From positions 248,001 through 312,000 of the forward strand of contig NZ_VRKW01000002.1 in the NCBI RefSeq assembly GCF_009746715.1: 64,000 nucleotides of DNA, read 5' to 3'. The position numbers were made by a program, and so were the translations under genes. The stretch is from Ketobacter sp. MCCC 1A13808. Its GTDB lineage: Bacteria > Pseudomonadota > Gammaproteobacteria > Pseudomonadales > Ketobacteraceae. Below are positions 17,333 to 25,639 of the stretch, one piece after another. How positions within the stretch are numbered: the first letter of the stretch is position 1; each line of letters begins with the position of its first letter. The notes under the pieces were generated by a model, which ran no database searches, had not been told where the DNA came from, and saw only the letters and a program-made list of their open reading frames with translations.

Positions 17333-18474
17333 GACTGCACTCCCGCTACGCTTTGTTGCGATGAAGCCGTGGTTGCCGATGCTTTTTCGTAGCTCTTCAG
17401 TGAGGAACAGGCGCCGCAGCGGGCACAGCCGGCTTTACTGGTCTCAGAGGTCAATCCAGCCTCACGCAAGCGTTGTGCGAGTGGCTGCAGGATGGCGTTC
17501 ATCATTGCCGAAGGTGGTGCCGGATGATGCTCCAGAGGAGTGCCGGCAATCGGCACAAAGGGCACGACAAAGGGGTACACTCCCAACGCAATCAGTTCAT
17601 CGCAGATCGTCAGGATCTGCTCTTCACTATCCCCCAGCCCGGCCAGGATATAGGTACTGACCTGGCCGCGGCCAAATAGCGGCACCGCATAGGCAAACGC
17701 CCGCAGATATTCCGCCACACTGATGTTGGCCTTACTCGGCATAATACGATGGCGCACTTCCGGCGCAACCACTTCCAAATGCAACCCCAGAGTATCGGCT
17801 CCGGATTGCTTTAATCGATCCAGCCAGACTAAATCCTTGGGTGGCTCACACTGCACCTGTATCGGAATGTCGACCGCGGCTTTCACGGCCTGAACGCTAT
17901 CACACAACACTTGTGCTCCGCGATCGCGAGTCGCCGGTGTGCCCGTAGTCATGACCATATGTTTGACTCCATCAAGCCGCACCGCCGCACGCGCCACTTC
18001 CGCCAGTTGCTGAGGTGTCTTTTGCGCAATGGTTTTACCCGCAGCCAGAGACAACCCGATGGAACAGAATTGGCAGGCCGTTTCCGGCTGGTCATAACGG
18101 ATGCAATTTTGCAAAACAGTGGTCGCTAACACTTCGGTTCCGTGCAAAGTCGCAATCTGCGAATAGGGAACACCGTCGGCCGTGGCCAGTTCGTAAAATT
18201 TTGGCTGCCTTGCGAAACTGATATCGGTGACCGGAATACCACCGCGCATGAGTCGCTTCGAACCGGATTGCGTATTGTCTTCTAATGTGAATGGCGACTG
18301 TTTAGCTGCGTGCGTATGCACCGGCACCATCACGGTCTGCCCTTCCATCAGCACCGCGATATGATCACTGGGCCCGGCTCCGCCTTGTCTGCTTAACGGC
18401 ATGCCCTGGGATTGCTGTAATTGGATGCCCTGGGTTTGAAGTTCAGTCAACAGGGGCTGTTTGAACGCTTTCAT
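17329..18474 (-). CDS. nitD: NitD: MSMEG_0568-family radical SAM protein
   Basis: The start [13 protein letters not shown] follows AGAGGAG by 7 bases and is preferred to an ATG 8 codons earlier; it overlaps nitC by 32 bases. The 381-residue protein has cysteines at about 124, 134 and 137 (C-x9-C-x2-C in [18 protein letters not shown]) where most radical SAM enzymes have C-x3-C-x2-C. Downstream barrel features follow: [32 protein letters not shown]. Near the end CARCGACSS offers three more cysteines, possibly for an auxiliary cluster. It matches the biotin-synthase-like radical SAM protein of Nit1C clusters; the reaction is unknown. Confidence 0.85.
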   Translation of the reverse strand: MKAFKQPLLTELQTQGIQLQQSQGMPLSRQGGAGPSDHIAVLMEGQTVMVPVHTHAAKQSPFTLEDNTQSGSKRLMRGGIPVTDISFARQPKFYELATADGVPYSQIATLHGTEVLATTVLQNCIRYDQPETACQFCSIGLSLAAGKTIAQKTPQQLAEVARAAVRLDGVKHMVMTTGTPATRDRGAQVLCDSVQAVKAAVDIPIQVQCEPPKDLVWLDRLKQSGADTLGLHLEVVAPEVRHRIMPSKANISVAEYLRAFAYAVPLFGRGQVSTYILAGLGDSEEQILTICDELIALGVYPFVVPFVPIAGTPLEHHPAPPSAMMNAILQPLAQRLREAGLTSETSKAGCARCGACSSLKSYEKASATTASSQQSVAGVQS

Positions 18475-19426
18475 ATGGCCACTCCTCTGTGGGAACAAGC
18501 GGTTGGCTGGTCGCAGCGGGTTTATCGTTTATCAGCAAACTGAGCAGCTCGGGCCGCGCATAATGCCCGACACTGTCCATCATTCGTTTGCGCTTGGTAA
18601 TCAGGCGCAGCTCAAGGTCGGCTATCACTACCCCTTCGCCACGGGTCAGGGGGGCCACAAGATGCACTCCTTCCGGAGACACAATGGCGGTGTTGCAACC
18701 ATGACGCAGGGATTTCTGTAACCCCTCGTCCTCGGTGATACTGGCAATTTGTGATTCGGTTAGCCATCCGGTGGCATTCACCACAAAGCAACCGGCTTCC
18801 AGCGCGTGATGGCGTATGGTGGCTTCAATCTGGTCGCCAAAAATCGGACCCACCAACGAACCGGGAAACTGACTGCAATGAATTTGTTCGTGCTGGGTCA
18901 TTAATGCGTAACGGGCAAGCGGGTTATAGTGTTCCCAACATGCCAGCGCCCCGACCCGTCCCACAGCGCTGTCCACCACCTTTAACCCGGCAGCATCACC
19001 CTGCCCCCAAATCATTCGCTCGTGGTAAGTGGGCGTGATCTTACGGCGTTTTAATAACAAACAACCGTCGGCATCAAACACCAATTGCGTGTTGTATAAC
19101 GTGCCGTGGTCACGCTCGTTCACACCCAGCACCACCACCATGTTATGTGCTTTGGCGTGGCGGCTGACTGCGTCCGTAACCGGACCCGGAATCGTTACCG
19201 CCTGCTGATACAAACGCAAATGCTCAGCACCGCATTTCACTGCCGGATAAACAAATGAAAAATAAGGGTAGTAAGGCAGGAAAGTTTCCGGGAACACAAT
19301 GAGCTCCACGCCCTGGCTTGCAGCATCGGCAATACAGTCGAGCACTTTCGATAAGGTTCCCTCCAGCGATTGCAAATCCGGAGACAATTGTGCCGCTGCC
19401 GCTCTTACTACCCGGTTATCCTCCAC
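18443..19426 (-). CDS. nitC: NitC: Nit6803-type aliphatic nitrilase
   Basis: The nitrilase triad is present, numbering from the chosen start: Glu47 ([12 protein letters not shown]), Lys129 ([11 protein letters not shown]) and Cys163 ([12 protein letters not shown]). The family hydrolyses nitriles to acid and ammonia, and the Synechocystis Nit6803 type prefers aliphatic nitriles. A GTG start at 19426 is chosen because GGGAG lies 6 bases upstream and it follows the nitB stop by 10 bases; an ATG at 19459 would overlap nitB and add 11 residues. In Nit1C clusters this enzyme is the presumed step that releases ammonia from a cyanide-derived nitrile. Length is normal for the family. Confidence 0.92.
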   Translation of the reverse strand: MEDNRVVRAAAAQLSPDLQSLEGTLSKVLDCIADAASQGVELIVFPETFLPYYPYFSFVYPAVKCGAEHLRLYQQAVTIPGPVTDAVSRHAKAHNMVVVLGVNERDHGTLYNTQLVFDADGCLLLKRRKITPTYHERMIWGQGDAAGLKVVDSAVGRVGALACWEHYNPLARYALMTQHEQIHCSQFPGSLVGPIFGDQIEATIRHHALEAGCFVVNATGWLTESQIASITEDEGLQKSLRHGCNTAIVSPEGVHLVAPLTRGEGVVIADLELRLITKRKRMMDSVGHYARPELLSLLINDKPAATSQPLVPTEEWPYESVQTAPVD

Positions 19427-19436
19427 AGCGATCTCC

Positions 19437-19919
19437 CTACACCGTCCAGGTATCGACAATCACGGCATTGTCACGGATGTGCAGCAGTTTTAAATCCAGT
19501 ACATCCAACGGGTTAATCGGTCGTATACCTTCGATCAGAGAAGGTTCTCCGTGACCATATAACGCCTGCAACGCAAATCGACAAGCGTAAACCTTGCCAC
19601 CTTCCGACATGAATTTTTTCAGCTGATTATTAAAATTCTGATGTCCCGGAAAGGCTTCATCGCCGATGGTCGGAAAGCCGCGCTGCAAGCCCAAGGTTAC
19701 CCCTGGCCCGTAAAGCAGTATCGACGTTTCGTATCCCTTACGTTGCAGGCGCGTTGCCTGCAACATATTGACGAAACCAATTGAGCCTTCAAACGCAACC
19801 GTGTGGAAAGTAACGAGCGCCTTTTCACCCGGCTCTGCCTGAACATCTTCAAATACTTTTTCCTCGTAATCGACAAAATAATCTCCGCTTTTATGCATCG
19901 GTGTTTGGACTGTCGGCAT
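19437..19919 (-). CDS. nitB: NitB: MSMEG_0572/Sll0783-family protein
   Basis: The 160-residue protein ([80 protein letters not shown]) is the first structural gene of Nit1C clusters. The fold resembles DsrE/DsrF-like proteins, with one Cys (VYACRFAL) in the position where that superfamily often has a reactive thiol. Function unknown. It is the promoter-proximal gene behind the sigma-54 site, with a leader of about 120 bases. Confidence 0.88.
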   Translation of the reverse strand: MPTVQTPMHKSGDYFVDYEEKVFEDVQAEPGEKALVTFHTVAFEGSIGFVNMLQATRLQRKGYETSILLYGPGVTLGLQRGFPTIGDEAFPGHQNFNNQLKKFMSEGGKVYACRFALQALYGHGEPSLIEGIRPINPLDVLDLKLLHIRDNAVIVDTWTV

Positions 19920-20050
19920 GATGATTTCCTCTTGATGACATTAATTTATGTCGTCTGGTGTTGGTATGGGTATTGCGCCCGGCGCTGTTAATAACAGGAG
20001 TTTGTTACTGCAAAATCGAGCAATAACCCCGGCGTTACATCACTGACATA

Positions 20051-20065
20051 GCAACAGGGGTGCCA
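20051..20065 (-). promoter_or_regulatory. Sigma-54 (-24/-12) promoter of the nit operon
   Basis: On the minus strand the site reads TGGCACCCCTGTTGC, matching every fixed position of the TGGCAC-N5-TTGC consensus with the exact GG-to-GC spacing. It lies about 130 bases upstream of nitB in the right direction. Expression should need RpoN and an AAA+ activator, consistent with nitrogen-source control. Confidence 0.85.
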
Positions 20066-20092
20066 GCTTTAAATCCGGGATATACAATCAAG

Positions 20093-20103
20093 ATGCAATC
20101 AAT
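20093..20103. promoter_or_regulatory. Copy of the ATTGATTGCAT element near the nit promoter
   Basis: The minus strand reads ATTGATTGCAT, identical to the arm at 20250-20260 upstream of the divergent regulator. It is 28 bases upstream of the -24 box. A shared binding site for the MocR-type regulator is the simplest reading. Confidence 0.5.
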
Positions 20104-20185
20104 CCCGCGAAATGAAATTCTCCCGCCATAAAATTTTTATGTGTCGCACTAGCTGCGGTGCGTGCATACTTAGATAGCGACAAAA

Positions 20186-20224
20186 AACGCACCTCAACAG
20201 CACGTTCCAGAGTACGAGTGCGTT
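20186..20224. promoter_or_regulatory. Interrupted palindrome, possible activator site
   Basis: AACGCAC (20186-20192) and GTGCGTT (20218-20224) are exact inverted copies 25 bases apart. About 130-160 bases upstream of the sigma-54 box, this is where enhancer-binding proteins usually bind. A looser NtrC-like pair, GCACT and GGTGC separated by one base more than consensus, lies at 20146-20162. Confidence 0.35.
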
Positions 20225-20249
20225 CTGATATTGCATTCGTTGATTGGGC

Positions 20250-20275
20250 ATTGATTGCATTTTTATGCGATCAAT
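20250..20275. promoter_or_regulatory. Imperfect palindromic operator upstream of the MocR-type gene
   Basis: ATTGATTGCAT (20250-20260) and ATGCGATCAAT (20265-20275) are inverted copies with one mismatch around TTTT. Flanking them, CGTTGATTGG occurs twice (20238-20247 and 20294-20303). Such repeats are typical of MocR autoregulatory regions. Confidence 0.5.
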
Positions 20276-20363
20276 GGGTTACGGTTTGCTTCCCGTTGAT
20301 TGGAATAAAACCTGCAAATCAACTCATTAGATAATGGGTGAACGGCTAGCAACGGAGATAACC

Positions 20364-21761
20364 ATGCCGACCGAGAAATACCGACACTGGGTCACCGAGT
20401 TACAACAAGGGAAAAAGCGGCCGGCTTATCTGTTGATTGCAGATCTGATCGAATCGGATATCGATCGGGGTGTTTTACAAACCCGGGATCGCTTACCGGC
20501 ATTGCGCGATTTAGCCGACTTGTTATCGTTGAACTACACCACCGTGACCCGCGCCTATAAAGAGGCTTCTAATCGGGGGTTGATCGATTCCCACCCCGGC
20601 TCCGGCTCTTTCATAAAAGGCAAAACCCATACCTTACCGCTACGCAACGGTAGCGATATTGAAATGACGATGAACTCGCCACCGGAAATTGAGGATGCGG
20701 CATTAATTCAACAGGTACGGGATGATATGAACCGAACACTGGCTTCCCAAGATCTCCCGTCATTGCTGAGATATCAGGATTTTGGCGGCTCTATCACCGA
20801 CAAAGAGGCCGGGGCTTTATTTTTGCACGCGCTTTTCCCACGCATGGAACCGCAACGGATTTTGGTTTGTCCCGGAATCCACAGCGCACTGCTCGCATTA
20901 CTCAGCCTGCACTGCAGCAAAAGCAACAGCTTATGCGTGGGAAGTCTGGTCTATCCGGGGTTGAAAGCCATCGCAGCACAGCTTGGCATTCAACTGTTAT
21001 CCGTTGATTCCGATCAGCAAGGCCCCAGGTTGCGCGCACTGGAAACACTCTGTAAAGCAGAAAAAATACACACGTTGTATGTCAACCCAACCCTGCAAAA
21101 CCCGAGCACCGCGAGCATGAGCAGAGCCCGGCGCGAAGGTATTGCAGACCTGGCGCTACGCTATAACCTGACCCTTATTGAAGATGACGCCTATGGCTTG
21201 GTACCGGAGATTAAGCACCCGCCTATTGCTACTTACGCTCCGGAGTTAACTTACTATATAAACGGCTTTTCTAAATGCTTTGGGGCCGGGTGCCGCACGG
21301 CTTATCTATATGCGCCCACCAAACTGGCAACACAGAGAGTGGCCGGTGCCCTGCGGGCGCTATCAGTCATGTCCAGCCCGATCACAACCTCCCTGGCAAC
21401 CCGCTGGATCCAGAACGGAACGGTGAGCAAAGTCACTCAAGCTCAACGCCAGCAATCACGGGCATTGCAGCAACTGGCCAAAACCGTTCTTCATCCGCTG
21501 AAATATCAATACCATGGCGATGGCTTTCACCTGTGGCTACCTCTGCCAAAGTCGTTTAGCGCCAACCCCTCGGACGTAGCCGTCTATCTTCGCAATCATG
21601 GCATCAGCGCCGTATCCAGCGCCGCATTTTGTACCGACAACAATCCACCGGACGCCATCCGCTTATGCTTAGGCGGCGCAGTGAATCAAAAGGAGCTACA
21701 ACAAAGACTGATATTGCTTAGGGACACGCTGCAGGACTCGGGCAGTCTTATGCTGATGTAG
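20364..21761 (+). CDS. MocR/GntR-family regulator with aminotransferase domain
   Basis: The start MPTEKYRHWVTELQQGKKRP is chosen because GGAG lies 6 bases upstream; an ATG ten codons earlier lacks such a site. Residues about 20-85 are a GntR winged helix (RDRLPALRDLADLL, LNYTTVTRAYKEASNRGLI, GSGSFI). The rest is a fold-type-I aminotransferase domain with the PLP lysine in INGFSKCFGAGCR and EDDAYG before it. MocR proteins sense a vitamin or amino compound through PLP. It is divergent from the nit operon and shares repeated elements with it, so it may control nit genes, but it cannot itself open a sigma-54 promoter. Confidence 0.9.
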   Translation: MPTEKYRHWVTELQQGKKRPAYLLIADLIESDIDRGVLQTRDRLPALRDLADLLSLNYTTVTRAYKEASNRGLIDSHPGSGSFIKGKTHTLPLRNGSDIEMTMNSPPEIEDAALIQQVRDDMNRTLASQDLPSLLRYQDFGGSITDKEAGALFLHALFPRMEPQRILVCPGIHSALLALLSLHCSKSNSLCVGSLVYPGLKAIAAQLGIQLLSVDSDQQGPRLRALETLCKAEKIHTLYVNPTLQNPSTASMSRARREGIADLALRYNLTLIEDDAYGLVPEIKHPPIATYAPELTYYINGFSKCFGAGCRTAYLYAPTKLATQRVAGALRALSVMSSPITTSLATRWIQNGTVSKVTQAQRQQSRALQQLAKTVLHPLKYQYHGDGFHLWLPLPKSFSANPSDVAVYLRNHGISAVSSAAFCTDNNPPDAIRLCLGGAVNQKELQQRLILLRDTLQDSGSLMLM

Positions 21762-21774
21762 CCGGACCAATGTC

Positions 21775-23676
21775 TTATTGCCGTTCCATCGCCCCGATAT
21801 CGCAACCAGCCCCCACCGGCCTCGGGCGACCCCTCATATCATGGTCTTCACAGGGGTAAAGGCTGGCCGTTGCCGGGGCTCCGTTATCAATCGCAATGCT
21901 ACTGGCCAACAATGAAAAATAAGCGAGATGATCCCACATTGAACGAGAACCCAGTCCGGGATCAAGCGGTGAATCCGCGCTGCCGAAATCAAACCACGCG
22001 GTATTGCCCCAGCTGTAATCGGTTAAGCTACACTGCTCGTTAAGCACGCCGACTATATTGTTGCGATAAGATTTAAACTGATACATATCGGGGCTGAAGC
22101 AGTCCGGTGCGTGATGCTGATAGCCGGAATACCAGGGATCTGTATTCTCTGCCAGAATGGAGCTGGCCATATAAGCGCGTCCGGTATTGTAGAGTCCACC
22201 GCCTTTGCGTTGTTCAACCGGAGCGCTACCCGATGTACCCGCTGTGTTGCGGGTGATGGTTGAAAAAGCAATATGCAGATTAGCGTTTGCATCACCGTTA
22301 TTCTGGTTTTCTATTCCGCCACCAATAGAAACCGCTTCGTTGTCAGCAATAGTGGAATTTTCGATGCGCATCAGCCCGCCTTTATTGCTCAACCCGCCAC
22401 CGCGGACGGCCAGATTATCAAACACCGAACTATCAATAATATAAACGGTGCCTTCCAAATTATAGATGCCACCCCCCCGCTGAGTGACACCGCCGCCGCC
22501 AAAGCTTTCCGGATGGCCCGCCACGTTATCCCGGACCGCTGATCGAATCAAACGCAGGTCACCGCCATTTTGCAAATAGATACCACCGCCAAAATTGGCC
22601 CGGCTTTCCCGTACTATGCTGTCGGTAATCTGTAAATAAGCGTTGTTGTTAACCTGAATCGCGCCACCCCGCGCGCCGGAGAAGGCCTCTCCACGTGCCA
22701 TATCCAACCCGCTAAGATTGACTATCATGCTGGCTCCACCGCCATCAACATAGAATACACGTGACGCTTTTCGTGCATCGATGACCGGCATCTCATACCC
22801 TTTGATGGTCATGGGTGTGGTAATGTCCAATTGACCTTCTGTTAATTTAAACGGGCTTTTTCTGCCATCCACCAGAATCGATTGCGTTCCGGGATAGGCA
22901 TTTGCCTCCTCAATAGCTGCCCTCAGCGTACAGCCCTTGGTATAGATGGGCGGCGCTTTAAAATCATCGGGAATCCGGCTTGCTTGCGGAGGGATCTGCA
23001 AACCCAGATCATTGAACCGCCCCAGGTCAATATTCTGCAGTTCCGTTTTACGGGGCGGTGTTGTCTTGCCGGGTAACGGCACCTGAAATTCACTGAATAT
23101 CTTTGGATCCATAGCGGGTATAGGCACCGGAACAGTGACAAAATCCGTCAAGGTCAACGGTTTCGTAATGGAGCAAACACCGTCTCCCGGATCATAGTCG
23201 TGTTTGTCCAGCGGGTTATTCACAAAAAAATTGGGCTGGAACAGGTACAAATTGATTTCATGTTCCACTCCGGCCATACCACCGCTGTTGTTTTCAGAAA
23301 ATGGCTCTGCCGAGATCTTGATCCAGCCCGGAGTTTGCAATTGAGGCGCCGCATTGAAATCGCCGGACGCATCACCGACCAATGAATAGGGCGCCAGATT
23401 TTCAAGACTGGACTCTACTCCATTAATCCGCATTGCAACGCTTTCTGTTTCCCCATTGACTTCGGCTTCTATTGATAAGGCATTGGATAACACAGGCAGT
23501 GGCAGAGATTGAAAATCTTCCAGTTCCTGAATACGAACGTCCGTTGCGGCGTCTACCAGCCATAAGCGGGTTACTTGCGGAGCGGCGATTGCACCCACAG
23601 ACGGTAGCAACGCTGATATAAAAACCGCTACAGTCAGTGAATCCTGAAGCCGGCTTTTGCCCAAAAAGAATTTCAT
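21775..23676 (-). CDS. Secreted right-handed beta-helix protein (choice-of-anchor Q type)
   Basis: The start MKFFLGKSRLQDSLTVAVF is preferred as it gives a clean signal peptide ending near AIAAP; an ATG 20 codons earlier is also in frame. The middle contains CTLRAAIEEANAYPGTQ, the CSLREA-type element before Pmp-like beta-helix repeats, then many GGG-rich turns (RGGAIQVNNN, FGGGIYLQNGG, RGGGLSNKGG, IGGGIENQN). The end SLYPCEDHDMRGRPRPVGAGCDIGAMERQ is the choice-of-anchor Q signature. Residues about 150-270 form an extra N-terminal domain. Likely an exported surface protein of unknown ligand. Confidence 0.8.
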   Translation of the reverse strand: MKFFLGKSRLQDSLTVAVFISALLPSVGAIAAPQVTRLWLVDAATDVRIQELEDFQSLPLPVLSNALSIEAEVNGETESVAMRINGVESSLENLAPYSLVGDASGDFNAAPQLQTPGWIKISAEPFSENNSGGMAGVEHEINLYLFQPNFFVNNPLDKHDYDPGDGVCSITKPLTLTDFVTVPVPIPAMDPKIFSEFQVPLPGKTTPPRKTELQNIDLGRFNDLGLQIPPQASRIPDDFKAPPIYTKGCTLRAAIEEANAYPGTQSILVDGRKSPFKLTEGQLDITTPMTIKGYEMPVIDARKASRVFYVDGGGASMIVNLSGLDMARGEAFSGARGGAIQVNNNAYLQITDSIVRESRANFGGGIYLQNGGDLRLIRSAVRDNVAGHPESFGGGGVTQRGGGIYNLEGTVYIIDSSVFDNLAVRGGGLSNKGGLMRIENSTIADNEAVSIGGGIENQNNGDANANLHIAFSTITRNTAGTSGSAPVEQRKGGGLYNTGRAYMASSILAENTDPWYSGYQHHAPDCFSPDMYQFKSYRNNIVGVLNEQCSLTDYSWGNTAWFDFGSADSPLDPGLGSRSMWDHLAYFSLLASSIAIDNGAPATASLYPCEDHDMRGRPRPVGAGCDIGAMERQ

Positions 23677-23819
23677 TTTTATCACCCGTAGAGTTGTGTA
23701 TGTCATAGCCCAAAGGCACTGGGTATCTATTTTCATCCATGATTGTTTTCTTTCCTATGAAATAGCCCAACCCGGAAGTGTGAGGTTTTGCGCCTAAAAG
23801 GGGATTTATTGAGGCCGCA

Positions 23820-23838
23820 GCCGGGCGCACGGCCCGGC
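23820..23838. other. GC-rich hairpin in the divergent intergenic region
   Basis: GCCGGGC and GCCCGGC form a perfect 7-bp stem with a 5-base loop, between the beta-helix gene and the hydrolase gene. No T-run follows; role unknown. The rest of 23677-23992 shows no clear gene. Confidence 0.3.
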
Positions 23839-23992
23839 GCGGAGACAAGCAATGAACGATCATTCACTAAAGTGCTGTACGGGAAGGCCAAACGCCACAT
23901 CAAAAGAGGCCACGGGATTCAGTTGTCTGCTGTACCAAACCCGGTTCCGGTTAAGACTTGTTAACCTTAACCCAACAGGCACCGGAGCAAGA

Positions 23993-25378
23993 ATGAACAA
24001 AATAAAAAAACTTAACCCATTCAAATGGATAATCCTGGCATTAATGACCCTCACCGCCAGCACACTGTCCGTCTCACTTTTTGCAGGTTCAAAACACCAC
24101 CCTTTCCCACACAATCCGGTTATTTTCGTGCATGGCGGCGCCGGCTCGGCATCGCAATTCGAATCCCAGGCAATGCGTTTTACCAGTAACGGCTATCCGC
24201 AAGACTATCTGTACGCGCTGGAATACGACTCGAGCTTTTCCGTTAACACCATGGCCGACGTTCATGCACGTTTAGATGCGTTGATCATTGAAGCAAAAGA
24301 AAAGACCGGCGCCGAACAAATTGATCTGATGGGCCATTCATTGGGAACGCGCGTCTCGCAGGAATTTTTAGCGTCGCCGGAACGCGCCGCTCAGGTTGCA
24401 CATTTTGTTAACATTGACGGCTATCCGGCGGCGGCTCCGCCTGGCGGCGTACCCACATTGGCGATTTGGGCCGAAGTGAGTATTTCTGATCGAGGCACGA
24501 TCGTCGGCGCGGAGAATATCCAGATAGAAAACCAATCCCACGTTGAAGTGGCAACCTCGGCTGAATCGTTCGCTCTGATGTATAAATTCCTGACGGGAAG
24601 CGAAGCTAACACCAGCGACATTCTGCTGTCCCGTTCCAATCGCATCCAGATTGCCGGCCGTGCGGTTTACTTTCCACAAAATACCGGTGTCGCCGATTCA
24701 AAAGTGGAAGTGTATCAAGTGCGCGGGTTCGACGGGCAACGTGTAAAACGCAGACCCGTTGCTCAATTCAATATTGACGAAACCGGTGAGTGGGGACCAT
24801 TCAAAGCCAAGCGGGGTCATCAATATGAATTCGTGATTGTGCGCGATGGACAAAATCACCATGTATATAAAGAACCCTTTATCCGTGATGACTACTTTGT
24901 GCGTTTACAAACATCTCCCCTGGGGGCCGGTGTCGGTGCCAATATGGATATCAGCCCGCAACAAACCAACCTGGTCATATCCCGCGATAAAGAGTTCTGG
25001 GGTGATGTTGCAGTGGATAACGATATTCTCGCTATAAACGGCGTGAATACAGTAAATGCAGCCAACAGTCCGCTGAGCAATCGCACTACTGCCATCTATT
25101 TATTTGATGCCGGATCGGATAAGCAAAGCCAATTGGCAGAACCTCTGGCCTATTTTCACGGCTTGCCCTTTATCACCGGATCGGATCTGTACATTCCTGC
25201 CAGCCCGGAAGCGACCGGCCGGGTTCGACTGACCATGATCCCACGAGGTGAAAATGGTCTGATGCAAGTCATCAACATACCTGACTGGCCATCTGACACC
25301 GACCGGGTGACCGTCTTATTCAACGACTTTGTGCAGTGGGACAACGTACCGGCTGCTATGCCGATGTGGATTCGCTGA
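23993..25378 (+). CDS. Exported alpha/beta hydrolase (lipase/esterase-like) with C-terminal beta domain
   Basis: The start MNKIKKLNPFKWIILALMT has GGAG upstream and begins a signal peptide; a longer form from 23852 is unlikely. The hydrolase domain shows HNPVIFVHGGAGSASQF (oxyanion region), the nucleophile elbow MGHSLGTRVS (Ser), and a late ENQSHVEVATS with the probable catalytic His. After about residue 210 comes a beta-rich region (KVEVYQVRGFDGQRV, GHQYEFVIVRDG, RVTVLFNDFVQWDNV) similar to the C-terminal barrel of archaeal-type lipases such as AFL. Secreted lipase or esterase is inferred; substrate unknown. Confidence 0.75.
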   Translation: MNKIKKLNPFKWIILALMTLTASTLSVSLFAGSKHHPFPHNPVIFVHGGAGSASQFESQAMRFTSNGYPQDYLYALEYDSSFSVNTMADVHARLDALIIEAKEKTGAEQIDLMGHSLGTRVSQEFLASPERAAQVAHFVNIDGYPAAAPPGGVPTLAIWAEVSISDRGTIVGAENIQIENQSHVEVATSAESFALMYKFLTGSEANTSDILLSRSNRIQIAGRAVYFPQNTGVADSKVEVYQVRGFDGQRVKRRPVAQFNIDETGEWGPFKAKRGHQYEFVIVRDGQNHHVYKEPFIRDDYFVRLQTSPLGAGVGANMDISPQQTNLVISRDKEFWGDVAVDNDILAINGVNTVNAANSPLSNRTTAIYLFDAGSDKQSQLAEPLAYFHGLPFITGSDLYIPASPEATGRVRLTMIPRGENGLMQVINIPDWPSDTDRVTVLFNDFVQWDNVPAAMPMWIR

Positions 25379-25398
25379 TCCCCCCGCCAAGCTGCACA

Positions 25399-25427
25399 GT
25401 GCGGGCGGTAGCGCATACCGCCCACAC
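25399..25427 (+). terminator. Hairpin after the hydrolase gene
   Basis: GTGcGGGCGGTA pairs with TACCGCCCaCAC (one mismatch) 20 bases after the stop codon. A second stem, CGGCTCT/AGAGCCG, follows at 25448-25468. No clear T-run follows either, so termination strength is uncertain. The remainder of 25379-25639 shows no gene. Confidence 0.4.
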
Positions 25428-25639
25428 TCCCGTTCACCGCGGACTCCCGGCTCTTGGACTTAGAGCCGTTAGCCTATTAGTCCTATCGTTAAAACTCATT
25501 ATTGCGCTATAGAAAATGGCAATGTGGCTGAGTCAATTAAATCAGTTCCGTTACCGTTGGACACATAGAACCACTAGAATAAGCCGCCATCTGTGTCTAT
25601 ACATTAATAATGTATACAAACTTAAAGGTTTGCTGAAAG

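Noticed and set aside
20238-20303. Repeated TTGATTGG units considered as a CRISPR-like array
   Set aside because: Only two short copies without regular spacers; they fit regulator binding sites.
25448-25468. CGGCTCT/AGAGCCG stem as a riboswitch or sRNA
   Set aside because: Short stem with no recognisable aptamer; kept only as a possible terminator element.
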